Positions 7,204-16,329 of a DNA stretch of 29,079 nt are shown piece by piece. How positions within the stretch are numbered: the first letter of the stretch is position 1; the number at the start of each line of letters is the position of its first letter. A program made the translations under genes and the position numbers. The notes beneath the pieces are model-generated. The model saw nothing but the letters and a program-made list of their open reading frames with translations, was not told the DNA's origin and did not search any database. Source of the stretch: a virus; IMG/VR virus record IMGVR_UViG_3300017764_000064, positions 1-29,079 of that record; one strand, 5' to 3'.

Positions 7204-10200
7204 AAGGCTAATGCAAGTGTTCTTAAATCTTTAATTCTTGGTGGATATGCAGGATTAGTTCCCTTCATTACAATCTTTATTTGAAAAGAAGTAAATTCTG
7301 GTATTCCAGATTCACTAAATTTATATTCTGAAAAATCAGTTCTAAAGTCTGCATTATATGGCGACTGTGAACGATTTGAATTTGGTGGAGGAACAATATC
7401 TGCATTCAATTTTACATAAGGTATTTCTCCCATTCTTAAAGAATCCTCTGGAGATTTTACTTTTCTAAATACTTCAATTTCAGATTCTGGAGGAACTGAA
7501 GCTGAAAGTCTTACATCAAGAGCTGTAGAAGGATTGTTTAAAACAATTTCTTTTGTTAAATATTTTGCAAGAGCACTTCCACCTTGTGCATTTGTTTCTG
7601 GTACAAATTGGTCATCTAAAAATGCAGTAATAGATTTACTATTAGTTAATGTTATTGAAGATGTAAATGTTATACTACTTTCACTTGAAGAAGTTGAAAT
7701 AGTAAATGCAGTTGTAATATTACCATCAAAGGTAACTGTTAAAAGTTCTTCTTCACTAGCAGTCAATATTCTATCTAAAGTATATGTTGTTGCCGGTGTA
7801 CCAGAAGAAGCAGTTGTTGTATCTAATACTTTATTTGCAGTAAGATTGTTTATTCTATTGTTTACAGCAAGAACAGCCACTTGATTTAAATCTAAAACTG
7901 GACTAGTATTCTCATCAAATGTTGTCATAGAAATTCTATAAACAAATGATTTAGTATTATTTAGGTATGTAGTCTCATTAATTGCAGATAAAATAGACCT
8001 ATTAGAAGTATAATAATAACTTTCATTTGGAATCAATGTTCTAAATGATGTATCAAAAGTATATGGTGTTTCAGAGCCTTGGGGAGAACGTGCTGATGTA
8101 GTTTTTACACTATGATTTAATTTTCCAGTATCATAAGTCATTTGACCAATGACAGGCCTAATTAATTGGAAATTATTTTCTCTTGTTGCTGTTATATTAG
8201 AACCACCCACTCTTCCAGATGCAGTTGCAGCTGCACTGTTTTTTGCAGAAATAGTATAAGAATCTGCTGTTACATTACTAATATCAAAAGTTCCTTCTAA
8301 ATTTGTAGAAGCAATACCATTGTATGTATTTGAAGCAACATTTGCAATTGTAACTTTACTTGGAGATGCAAAATTCATTCCATGATTTTTATGATGCACT
8401 CTTACAATATTTGGATTAAATCCAAACTTTGTTCCAGTACCTGCTGAACTACTTGTTTCAAATGGATTGTTATCTAAAGTATCAACAGGAATTACTGTAT
8501 TTTGAAGGTCAATATTTCCAGTTGTGGCTGTTGTAAATTTTGCTTTATATATGGTAAATTTCAAATCTTCATATTGGTCTTCTGTCCATACAGAAGCATT
8601 CTGTGACCTAAACAACGAACCTAGTAATGGTTGCTGAGTAATTCTTTGTGTTGTTCCTAATTGATTTTGACCCAATCTTGAAACCCAAGCTTCATAATCT
8701 GTATTATCTGGTTTTAACACAATTGAATATTCTTTATTCGGCATCAAATAAATTGGACTAGGAAATGTTACAGTTGTAACTGCTGATGCATCTTCAGAAA
8801 CATTTACTTGAGAAGATTCCAATGTTACAGAACTAAAAGGAACTTTAGCCTTTGTAGGTCTACCACCATTTGTTGGCGTCATATAAATTTCAATTGGAAG
8901 TGTATCATGTTTCTTTTTAAAATACAAATCAATTTTAGTAACAAAGGAACCAGATGCATCACCAGGCTGACCATTTAAGAATGTTTGTGCAAGTGGATCT
9001 CTGTTTCTAACTGGCGGTGGAGGAGGTGGCCAAAGAAATCTATTTATACCAGCAAGATTACCAGCATTATTCTGTATATTATCTCTATTTTGATTTATAT
9101 TAGTAGAATTATCTCTTACTCTTTGAGATAAATTATCTATCAACCCTTGTTGTGTTTCATTAGTTTCTTCTAAGTTGGTTATAGATTCTATAATACCATC
9201 TGCTGATGCATTCACACTAATATTATCAATAGTAGTTCTAGTATCAGTTTCTGTGACTGAAGTTTTATTTATTTGTGGAACTCTTGTGGATTGCACAGTT
9301 TCTTGTGTAGTAACTCTCAATCCTCTTGCAGTATAAGTTGCATCAGCAAAAGTTTCTACTTCATCATCAGTTAAAGATGTTCCAGTAGAATTTGCTGATG
9401 AACTAGTTAATCTAAATACTCTGTCACCTGTTCTAAACTTAGGATTACCAGAAGCATTTGGGTCTGGAATAGTAAATGTTCCTGTGAGCTTTCCAGATGC
9501 ATCTGTTGTTCCAACTCCTACTGTAGTATTATCAGTTGTTACTCCAGAAACAGTACAGAATGATGAAACTGGTTCTTCATCAAAGAATGCAAACAATCTT
9601 GTATTAGGTTTCATTCTTGTTGCAGTAAAAGTAAGTGTTCTAGTACGCATGAATGAAGCTAAACTAATATCAACAACTCTTTCACCAAAACTTTGTTGTT
9701 GAGTTGTAAACCCTCCAAGAGTTCTACCAGTTCCAGCTCTTGTTCTAGTTTCAGTGCTTCTTTGAATAGTGGTTTCTACTTCTACATCGCCTGGAGATAT
9801 TTGTGTATCATTTGTTGTTCCGAAATCTGTTGTCTCCCAGCCATTCCAAACTGTGCCTAGATTGCCCTGACTATCACCTAACTGTGTCACAGTATCAAAT
9901 AAAGCATCATTAGTAACATTTAAAGTTTCTCTTTGTGTTTGATCTCTCCAATCATCCAAATCTGGGTCAAGTTCAATTGCACCCACATATTGAAAAACTA
10001 AAAACGGATTACAGTTAACAGCTTTAGATGCAAATAAATTTTGTGCTAAATTTGCATGAGTATATGGAAGAGTAATTAGTTTACCTGTTTTTTGATAACC
10101 ATTAGATGTTCTAGTAGAATCTGTAGTATTAATTTCTTCTAGCTCAACAAATTTTTCAGCAAAAGGCGGTCTAAGTTCTCCCTCCGTCATATCTATTGAG

Positions 10201-13200
10201 CATTGATGGTCAAATGCAGTTGTCTCTGCTATATTATGCCCCTCAAATGTATCAACTAATATTCCGTTTTTAAATCTACTATTACCCGATGAATCTAAAA
10301 CTTCTGAATTTAAAGCATTTTGCTCTAGAAAAGAAAGTTGAGTATAATATTCTACATTCCTCAATCTCTGCTCTAATCTACCAATATCTCGCATGGTATA
10401 TCTGCGATTATTAATTGGTGTAATCTTTACATTATTAGTAGTGAATGTATAAGGTGGTATATAAAGATAATATAAGTTCATTACATTATCTAAAGGTTTA
10501 GGTCTTTGTGGGTCAAGAGATGGAACACCTTTTGAAGCTTTAAACTGGCCATGAATATTAATACCAATAGAATCAATTCTTGCAAGATAAAATTCAAAAT
10601 CACATATAAAATCACTTCCAGGCTTTGGAGTATTCACAGGGGAACCATTAGTACCATCAAAATCTTTTGCCCCTGTTGCATCACCATCAAATCCGATAAC
10701 ATGAGAATCATCACTTACTCTTGGTCTAAAATCAATACAATCTCTGAGATTTAATGTTCCTTTTGTTGAACTACTAAATGTTGGTATTGTTGTGTAATCA
10801 ATAGAATAACTATCAACTGAAAAATAATCTCCAGCACCATGAGTAAAATGGTCAAAATTAATTAGTAAAAGTCCAGTAGGAACTTCTGCTCCGGGCTTTA
10901 AATTTATTCTTGCTATATCATAATAACTTTCACGTTGACCGTCATCAAAGTCAAATCTGCTAGTAATATCAGTATCAGCAGTTGTTGCAGAAGTTGCAAA
11001 ATCAGCAGACATATGAACTGAATTTAATTTAAATCCATCTGCTTTTCCTAAACTTATGGAAGAACTTTGAACAAGAATTTTATTATTTGCAGTATTCGAA
11101 GCCCCTGCTGTTCCTATAGATGTTGTTGCTCCTGACTGAAGATTTTTAGATTTTTCTTGAGTAACAGACCTTGTAATTGTTGCTGTAAATTTAACTTTTG
11201 CACCATTAAAATTTGCAGAAGTGGTTGGCATAGTAATTGTTATAGTATTTCCAGATGGATTACCACCAATAGAAACTGAACCTAATGTAGATGTAGCAGC
11301 ACCTGTTGTTAAGTTTATTATATCACCTACTGTTCCAGATGATGCACCAGCAGTCATAATAGAAAGAGTGTAATCAATAGGTGAATAAGCTACAAAAGTT
11401 TCGTTTGAACTAGCAGAAAAAGAAACTTGTCCGTTACTACCAATTGTGCCAACAAATGTTCTTCTAACTTTATGTAATGTATCGGCAACACCACTATTAA
11501 CAGTTGTTTTTAATGTTTTTATTACTCTTTGTGGAAGTTTATATATTGGACATGTTGTGTCTAAACTATCTAAAGTTGCATTTGAGTTTGTTAATACCGT
11601 ATCTGCTGTAAAAGTAGGAGAACCAGCCATTGCAACTTGTTTAACATCTTTAAATGTGAATGGATTTGATACAGCAGTAATGGATGCTTTTGCACCCCTT
11701 GTTAATACTGGAGTTATAACATTACTAATAGTTTCTCTTCCAGTAGAATCAAATACAAAAGTATTTTCATCAGCTGTTGATGTTACAAAATTCCCTTTTA
11801 CATTTGAAAGAATATATACTCCGGCTCCACCAGTAGATGCATTTGAAACACCTTCAATTACACCAGAAGCACCAGTTGAAGGCTGTGTTAATATTTTTCC
11901 TTTGACAGAGTTAATATTAAAAGTTATTGTAGAATCATTTTCATCTTGTCCAGCTGTAACTTGAGCAACTGTGAGATGTGTAAAAAACTTAATATCAAAT
12001 AAACCTAGTTTATATACCGATGTTGCATTTGATGCTGATGCCCCAACAGTTCCAGAAACAAATTCAAAGTATCTAGGTCTAGCTGTTCCAATTGTATTTA
12101 ATCCTGTTCCAGTACCAGCATTTGCTGTTCCTCTTGTTGATGTTGCTGCCTTAAATAAAGTTAATTCTTTATATGTTTCTGTCTCTCCAGTGTTTACAGA
12201 TAAATCTGGAGAACCATAAATCTTTGTAACATTTGTAGAGTTGCCTAAAGATAAACGTGTAACTGAGTTTTGAATAGTTTCAAAATCTCTACCTTTTGAA
12301 ACAGTAACAAATCTTTGAGAAGTTGTTTCGTTTTCATACCCTTCAACATATGCTTTGCCTGGGCTCATTCCAACTGCAAGAAGTCCATCTGATTCTGCTT
12401 GCGTGTAAATTCTTTCAAATTTTGAATCAGAATCTGCACTATAAATACCACGATTATTTCCATTTTTTCTGTGTTCACGAATATCAATTTCAAAGTTTTT
12501 AATTACATAATTTCCACTTTCATCAAATGTTCTTCTAGCTAATGTTTCTTCTAAAAGATTGTAATCTGGTCTATCAACTATAATTTCTTTTTCACCAGTA
12601 TTAACTTGTAACAATTCTACAAAATCTGTATCATCCGTATCACTAATTGATTTCTTAGCTAGTGCTAAAGAAATAGAATATCTATCTGCCCCAGGCGCAT
12701 TTAAATTTGAAGTTCCTGTTGCGTTATCGTTTAAAGATGGGTCTGTAAAAGAATTTACAAAAGACTGAGTAATTAAAAATCCAATTTTATATGATGGAAC
12801 ATTGAAATATTTGTCTAGTATTAAAGTTTCAGAAGTATTCTTAACAAAAAATCCATTTATAAAAAATACACCTTCTTCAATTGTAACAGCAGAACCTTGA
12901 CCAGCAACTGGAAGAATTGCATTTAAATTTGTTGCTTCAACTTGTAATCCACCAGTAAGTGTTGTTCCACCTGACAGAACACAAGTAATAGTTTCATTTG
13001 CTGCAAACCTTGCAACATTATTTGTGGTATCTGAACCTTCATATTGAACAAAAATTGTTGGAGGGTCTGTAGTAGTAGCATCAGCAGTATTCTTAATTAC
13101 AGCAGTAACACCATTTGCACCAGTTAATTTTGCATCAATTAAATCTGAAAGAGCAGTAATATTTTCAGAAGGAAAATCTAATTTTCCAGTAGATGTTCCT

Positions 13201-13445
13201 TTCTTTTGTAAACGTACATATTCATATGTTGTATTAACAGTGATAGTGCCTGGTATTACCATTGAACCATCTTTAAAGATGTGTTCACCAAAACTACCTA
13301 ATTGATTTTGAAGTATGCTTTGAAGCTGTGTTAATTCTCTTGCTTGAATTGCATATGCAGGCCTAAAAAGAATTTTATAAAACTTTTTTAAAGCATCATA
13401 ATCATCATTATAAGGTTGTACATTAAAATTAGACGTTGTGGGCAT
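7200..13445 (-). CDS. Giant virion structural protein (DUF4815-type), baseplate/appendage
   Basis: 2081 residues, the largest gene here. The N-terminus 'NFNVQPYNDDYDALKKFYKILF' followed by 'QARELTQLQSILQNQLGSFGEHIFKDG' is the signature of the DUF4815 structural proteins of marine T4-like phages. The middle is beta-rich. Around residues 1415-1467 there is a polar coiled coil ('NLEETNETQQGLIDNLSQRV'), then a six-proline hinge (nt about 9012-9029) and a 'RDPLAQTF...G.FVTKIDLYFKKK' domain in the last third. Its position right after gp8 suggests it replaces T4 gp9/gp10/gp11-type peripheral baseplate proteins (inference). The start has GGA 9 bases upstream and a near-consensus late box at 13479. 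Confidence 0.75.
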   Translation of the reverse strand: MPTTSNFNVQPYNDDYDALKKFYKILFRPAYAIQARELTQLQSILQNQLGSFGEHIFKDGSMVIPGTITVNTTYEYVRLQKKGTSTGKLDFPSENITALSDLIDAKLTGANGVTAVIKNTADATTTDPPTIFVQYEGSDTTNNVARFAANETITCVLSGGTTLTGGLQVEATNLNAILPVAGQGSAVTIEEGVFFINGFFVKNTSETLILDKYFNVPSYKIGFLITQSFVNSFTDPSLNDNATGTSNLNAPGADRYSISLALAKKSISDTDDTDFVELLQVNTGEKEIIVDRPDYNLLEETLARRTFDESGNYVIKNFEIDIREHRKNGNNRGIYSADSDSKFERIYTQAESDGLLAVGMSPGKAYVEGYENETTSQRFVTVSKGRDFETIQNSVTRLSLGNSTNVTKIYGSPDLSVNTGETETYKELTLFKAATSTRGTANAGTGTGLNTIGTARPRYFEFVSGTVGASASNATSVYKLGLFDIKFFTHLTVAQVTAGQDENDSTITFNINSVKGKILTQPSTGASGVIEGVSNASTGGAGVYILSNVKGNFVTSTADENTFVFDSTGRETISNVITPVLTRGAKASITAVSNPFTFKDVKQVAMAGSPTFTADTVLTNSNATLDSLDTTCPIYKLPQRVIKTLKTTVNSGVADTLHKVRRTFVGTIGSNGQVSFSASSNETFVAYSPIDYTLSIMTAGASSGTVGDIINLTTGAATSTLGSVSIGGNPSGNTITITMPTTSANFNGAKVKFTATITRSVTQEKSKNLQSGATTSIGTAGASNTANNKILVQSSSISLGKADGFKLNSVHMSADFATSATTADTDITSRFDFDDGQRESYYDIARINLKPGAEVPTGLLLINFDHFTHGAGDYFSVDSYSIDYTTIPTFSSSTKGTLNLRDCIDFRPRVSDDSHVIGFDGDATGAKDFDGTNGSPVNTPKPGSDFICDFEFYLARIDSIGINIHGQFKASKGVPSLDPQRPKPLDNVMNLYYLYIPPYTFTTNNVKITPINNRRYTMRDIGRLEQRLRNVEYYTQLSFLEQNALNSEVLDSSGNSRFKNGILVDTFEGHNIAETTAFDHQCSIDMTEGELRPPFAEKFVELEEINTTDSTRTSNGYQKTGKLITLPYTHANLAQNLFASKAVNCNPFLVFQYVGAIELDPDLDDWRDQTQRETLNVTNDALFDTVTQLGDSQGNLGTVWNGWETTDFGTTNDTQISPGDVEVETTIQRSTETRTRAGTGRTLGGFTTQQQSFGERVVDISLASFMRTRTLTFTATRMKPNTRLFAFFDEEPVSSFCTVSGVTTDNTTVGVGTTDASGKLTGTFTIPDPNASGNPKFRTGDRVFRLTSSSANSTGTSLTDDEVETFADATYTARGLRVTTQETVQSTRVPQINKTSVTETDTRTTIDNISVNASADGIIESITNLEETNETQQGLIDNLSQRVRDNSTNINQNRDNIQNNAGNLAGINRFLWPPPPPPVRNRDPLAQTFLNGQPGDASGSFVTKIDLYFKKKHDTLPIEIYMTPTNGGRPTKAKVPFSSVTLESSQVNVSEDASAVTTVTFPSPIYLMPNKEYSIVLKPDNTDYEAWVSRLGQNQLGTTQRITQQPLLGSLFRSQNASVWTEDQYEDLKFTIYKAKFTTATTGNIDLQNTVIPVDTLDNNPFETSSSAGTGTKFGFNPNIVRVHHKNHGMNFASPSKVTIANVASNTYNGIASTNLEGTFDISNVTADSYTISAKNSAAATASGRVGGSNITATRENNFQLIRPVIGQMTYDTGKLNHSVKTTSARSPQGSETPYTFDTSFRTLIPNESYYYTSNRSILSAINETTYLNNTKSFVYRISMTTFDENTSPVLDLNQVAVLAVNNRINNLTANKVLDTTTASSGTPATTYTLDRILTASEEELLTVTFDGNITTAFTISTSSSESSITFTSSITLTNSKSITAFLDDQFVPETNAQGGSALAKYLTKEIVLNNPSTALDVRLSASVPPESEIEVFRKVKSPEDSLRMGEIPYVKLNADIVPPPNSNRSQSPYNADFRTDFSEYKFSESGIPEFTSFQIKIVMKGTNPAYPPRIKDLRTLALAL

Positions 13446-13478
13446 TATAACATTCCAGTTGTTTAATTATTCTTTTTA

Positions 13479-13486
13479 TATTTATC
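13479..13486 (-). promoter_or_regulatory. Probable late promoter box (GATAAATA)
   Basis: GATAAATA on the minus strand is one base from the T4 late consensus. It lies in the short gap after the displaced gp8 stop (13488), 34 bases before the ATG of the 2081-residue gene. Confidence 0.5.
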
Positions 13487-13487
13487 G

Positions 13488-13708
13488 TTAAAATTCTATT
13501 GTTATCTTAACATCTTCTGTTTGGTCTGCAGCTCTTGAAATAGGTCTTCTATTTTCTATGTATAAAATATTTCCAGAGTCTGGTTGTAATTCTGGATTTG
13601 CATATCCAGTGGCACTAAATGTAATGGTATTGCCACCAGCTAACGTAACTGTATTTGCATCGCCTGGAACATCTGATGGTGTTCCTTGTGCATTTGAACT
13701 AGCACCAG
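13488..13708 (-). pseudogene. Displaced C-terminus of the gp8-like gene
   Basis: No intact frame with its own start covers this stretch. In the frame one base back (-1) from the gp8-like ORF, it is open from 13724 to a TAA at 13488-13490. It reads '..NQITGASSNAQGTPSD...' and ends 'SGNILYIENRRPISRAADQTEDVKITIEF'-like, split here as GNILYIENRRPISRAADQ and TEDVKITIEF. From memory this closing motif ('(I/L)Y.ENRRP.SRA.DQTED.K...EF') is the standard end of cyanophage-type gp8 proteins. It has no ribosome site or start codon of its own near the front. It is therefore the lost end of the upstream gene, not a separate gene. Confidence 0.85.
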
Positions 13709-15040
13709 TTATTTGATTTGCACACTAAATGCAACATATTTATTTACTGTTCCAGATGAATTGCTTGTTCCGTATGTTGGATGTTTTTCTTGAACATAAT
13801 ATAATACATTATTTACGGAATCCCATTCTACTACTCTACCTACAGCCCCAGTTGTTGCTTGTGTAATTTGTTCGTCTGGTATAAAATTAGTTGATGAAGG
13901 AGAGCCAATATACAAAGCATATGTTTGTCTCCTTGTTGTTTCAGTTGCCACTGTAGTTGTTCCATAATTAAATGGGTCAACCATAATACCCAATTGTCTA
14001 AAATCGTTTGCCACAGTAATATCATCACCTTCTGATTGAAGAAGTTTTGCGTTTACCATTACAAAATGTGCTCCTAATTCATCTATTGCATCTTTACCAT
14101 GACCATCTCTTGGTGGAATAATTGGCTCAACTTTACCGTCAGTTCCTGACCCAATAGTGGTTGTAGAACTTAAAGCAGAGTCTGTATATACATTAGCTAA
14201 ATCTACAAATCCATAGGTATATCCAGTTCCAGCAGCATGAATATCAGTGTTAGTTGAAGAGCCCGAACTAAAAGCTTGTATGGAACTTCCACTTACAACA
14301 ATTTTTGCAATCCCATTAGAACCATCACCATTAATAGGAGAATAATAAGTTCCATCTGAATAACCATTTCCACCTGTTACTCTTAATACTTCTATGTTTC
14401 CTGCAACAGCAGCATTTGAAACAGTAGTGTCTGTTGTCACAGGAATAAATGTTGTAGTTAAAAATTTATCTATCTGATTAACAGAAAGAGTAAACATATA
14501 TTTTAAATAATATCCACCTTGAACAAAAGGAGTATTAGATGTAGAAGACGGTTCAGCACCACTATATGCAGTTCCACCATTATTATCTAAAACTTTATAC
14601 ACTTTGTATTCAGATGTAATAAAGAAATAAGTAGAAGACCAAAGAGCTGTTTCACCGCTTGTAGAAGGATTTCCAGCAGTATCTAATCCAGAAGGAGGGC
14701 GTACATCATGTTGATACATGTCATAGGTTGTATTGTTTGTCCAGTTTCTTCTTGGTGCAACAAAAGTAACATCTGATTCTGTAATTCTTTTTGCTGCTAA
14801 CATTGAATCCCAATTGTAACTTTCTCTTGTTACATCATCTTGAGGAACAGGAGGAACACTATCACTTACTGAATTGACAACACCATAATTGTCACCATCA
14901 ATGTATGAATTATTTTTTCCAATAAAAAGATAATAATTAGAATCTAATGCTTCACTACCACTTGCACCAGTTTCATTAAAAGATTCTTTAAATTGTTTTG
15001 CATTGTGCATTCTAAATTTTTCTGTGACTATAGCTGACAT
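13709..15040 (-). CDS. 8: Baseplate wedge gp8-like protein, frameshifted near its end
   Basis: 443 residues as it stands, about 516 if the frame is repaired. The N-terminus 'KFRMHNAKQFKESFNE...YYLFIGKN' and 'YNWDSMLAAKRITESDV', followed by 'RRNWTNNTTYDMYQHD' and later 'YFFITSEYKVYKVL' and 'GGYYLKYMFTLS', are typical of gp8 of marine T4-like phages. T4 gp8 joins gp7, gp10, gp6, gp53 and gp25 in the baseplate wedge. The frame ends '..VNKYVAFSVQIK*'. Removing two bases of a GTGT at 13721-13726 would give '..AFSANQITGASS' and run on to the family C-terminus at 13488. The start has AAGG with a spacer of about 11 bases. The indel could be a real mutation or an assembly error. Confidence 0.82.
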   Translation of the reverse strand: MSAIVTEKFRMHNAKQFKESFNETGASGSEALDSNYYLFIGKNNSYIDGDNYGVVNSVSDSVPPVPQDDVTRESYNWDSMLAAKRITESDVTFVAPRRNWTNNTTYDMYQHDVRPPSGLDTAGNPSTSGETALWSSTYFFITSEYKVYKVLDNNGGTAYSGAEPSSTSNTPFVQGGYYLKYMFTLSVNQIDKFLTTTFIPVTTDTTVSNAAVAGNIEVLRVTGGNGYSDGTYYSPINGDGSNGIAKIVVSGSSIQAFSSGSSTNTDIHAAGTGYTYGFVDLANVYTDSALSSTTTIGSGTDGKVEPIIPPRDGHGKDAIDELGAHFVMVNAKLLQSEGDDITVANDFRQLGIMVDPFNYGTTTVATETTRRQTYALYIGSPSSTNFIPDEQITQATTGAVGRVVEWDSVNNVLYYVQEKHPTYGTSNSSGTVNKYVAFSVQIK

Positions 15041-15056
15041 TTTTTATGTTACCTTT

Positions 15057-16292
15057 TTAAATAATATTAATTGTTCCAACCATTGCAACTGTTACTGTTG
15101 ATTGATATACTAAAGTTGTGTCAGACGGAACCATTGGAACTATAAACTTTATTATTCCTGTTGATGGAGAACTTATTCCTTCTGTTACAGCAGCACCATC
15201 ACTTGATACTCTTATTTGCATCGGCTCTGTTGAATTAAAAGATGAATTATCAAATATATATGTAAACCCACGATATAAATTAAATACTGGATTATTATCT
15301 GTTGCAGTTATTCCTGGCCCAGTAAATCTATATCCGTTTGTAGAACTAGCAGTGTTTGTAGTATACAACAAAGTTGGTGAAGGAGAAGAGTAATTAGTAA
15401 CAGGCCCATCACTTATATCTGTTAAAACTTTATGCCATGCACCTCCATGTGCATAATACAATGCTCCTGTCCCATGCACATGAGCAACCATTCCATGATA
15501 TGTTGATGCACTAGGCAACTCTCCTTCAACTGAATACACATTAGAATACTTAATTTTATTTGAACCAAAGTCTACATCAACTGTTGGTGTAATAGTAATA
15601 TCACCAGAAGTATTTGTAATTGCATTACCATTTACATCAAGATTTCCACCAAGCTGAGGAGTAGTATCTTCTACCACATTTGCAATTCTAGCAATTGTTG
15701 CAGGAACAAATTTAGATGTTCCATCCCATGCTAGAACTTGATTAGATGTAGGAGCAGATGTTGTAATATCTACATCAGACATATTATCAATAGAAATTGT
15801 AATAGTGTTTCCAGATGCTGCAATTGTTTTATTTGTAAGTGTTTCATTTCCAGCTAATGTTGCAAAACTTCCATCACTTAATGCAGAATTGAACTGTGCA
15901 GTTGTTCCAATAAGAGAAGTATTACTATCTGCTAAATCAAATGTAATTGTATTACTGTCTGTATTAATTACTTTATTTGTGAGAGTAACTGCCCCTACGT
16001 CTGTTACAAAATTTCCATCACTCATCGCACTATTAAATTGTGCAATAGTTCCGGTTACAGATGCTTCGGACAAATTAACCGTAAGTGTATTATTGCTTGA
16101 ATTGATAGTTTTATTAGTAACAGTTTGAGTTGCATCTTTTAATACAACAACATCAGAAGTTAAATTAGTACCATTACCAAGTAATGTATAAAGTTCTGAA
16201 AAGTTACTATTTACTTTTGCAGCACCAGCTCTTAGGTCATCACCAGTGCCGTCATTTGCTGTACTGCCTCTACCAATAGACTGATAAGCCAT
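15057..16292 (-). CDS. Fibre-like structural protein with repeats and a degenerate cupredoxin-like C-terminus
   Basis: 411 residues. The start 'MAYQSIGRGSTANDGTGDDL' followed by 'KVNSNFSELY' is the classic phage fibre N-terminal motif. Residues about 50-170 hold three diverged repeats with 'TVTNKTI', 'TLTNKVI' and 'TLTNKTI', two of them separated by 'TAQFNSALSDG'-type segments. 'EDTTPQLGGNLDVNGNAI' follows at 208-225, then 'MVAHVHGTGALYYAHGGAWH' at 268-287. The last ~90 residues ('NPVFNLYRGFTYIFDNSS...FIVPMVPSDTTLVYQS') resemble the small cupredoxin-like unit ending many marine phage proteins. Here the usual Cys and His near the end appear replaced. It lies between gp7-like and gp8-like genes, and a late box lies upstream. 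Confidence 0.7.
   Translation of the reverse strand: MAYQSIGRGSTANDGTGDDLRAGAAKVNSNFSELYTLLGNGTNLTSDVVVLKDATQTVTNKTINSSNNTLTVNLSEASVTGTIAQFNSAMSDGNFVTDVGAVTLTNKVINTDSNTITFDLADSNTSLIGTTAQFNSALSDGSFATLAGNETLTNKTIAASGNTITISIDNMSDVDITTSAPTSNQVLAWDGTSKFVPATIARIANVVEDTTPQLGGNLDVNGNAITNTSGDITITPTVDVDFGSNKIKYSNVYSVEGELPSASTYHGMVAHVHGTGALYYAHGGAWHKVLTDISDGPVTNYSSPSPTLLYTTNTASSTNGYRFTGPGITATDNNPVFNLYRGFTYIFDNSSFNSTEPMQIRVSSDGAAVTEGISSPSTGIIKFIVPMVPSDTTLVYQSTVTVAMVGTINII
15780..16150 (-). repeat. Coding repeats with TNK(T/V)I core
   Basis: Three diverged units of roughly 45-48 residues in the 411-residue protein, centred on the TNK(T/V)I motifs at residues 57-63, 103-109 and 151-157. The same motif recurs in the separate 328-residue fibre gene (3854-4840), pointing to shared modular ancestry. 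Confidence 0.65.
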
Positions 16293-16321
16293 ATCTGTCT
16301 GCTCCTAAAATTCTTTTATAC

Positions 16322-16329
16322 TATTTATA
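16322..16329 (-). promoter_or_regulatory. T4-type late promoter box
   Basis: An exact TATAAATA on the minus strand overlaps the stop codon region of the gp7-like gene. It ends 30 bases before the ATG at 16292, with a TAGGAG ribosome site in between. Confidence 0.72.

Noticed and set aside
9041-9048. TATAAATA on the minus strand inside the giant structural gene
   Set aside because: No gene starts downstream within 1.8 kb; the bases encode ordinary residues (GINRF). Probably chance.
12440-12447. TATAAATA on the plus strand
   Set aside because: It lies inside a minus-strand gene with no credible plus-strand gene following.
13709-13727. Programmed -1 frameshift at the end of the gp8-like gene
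   Set aside because: Between the -1 frame stop and the zero-frame stop there is no X-XXY-YYZ slippery heptamer, whereas a simple GT duplication explains the shift.
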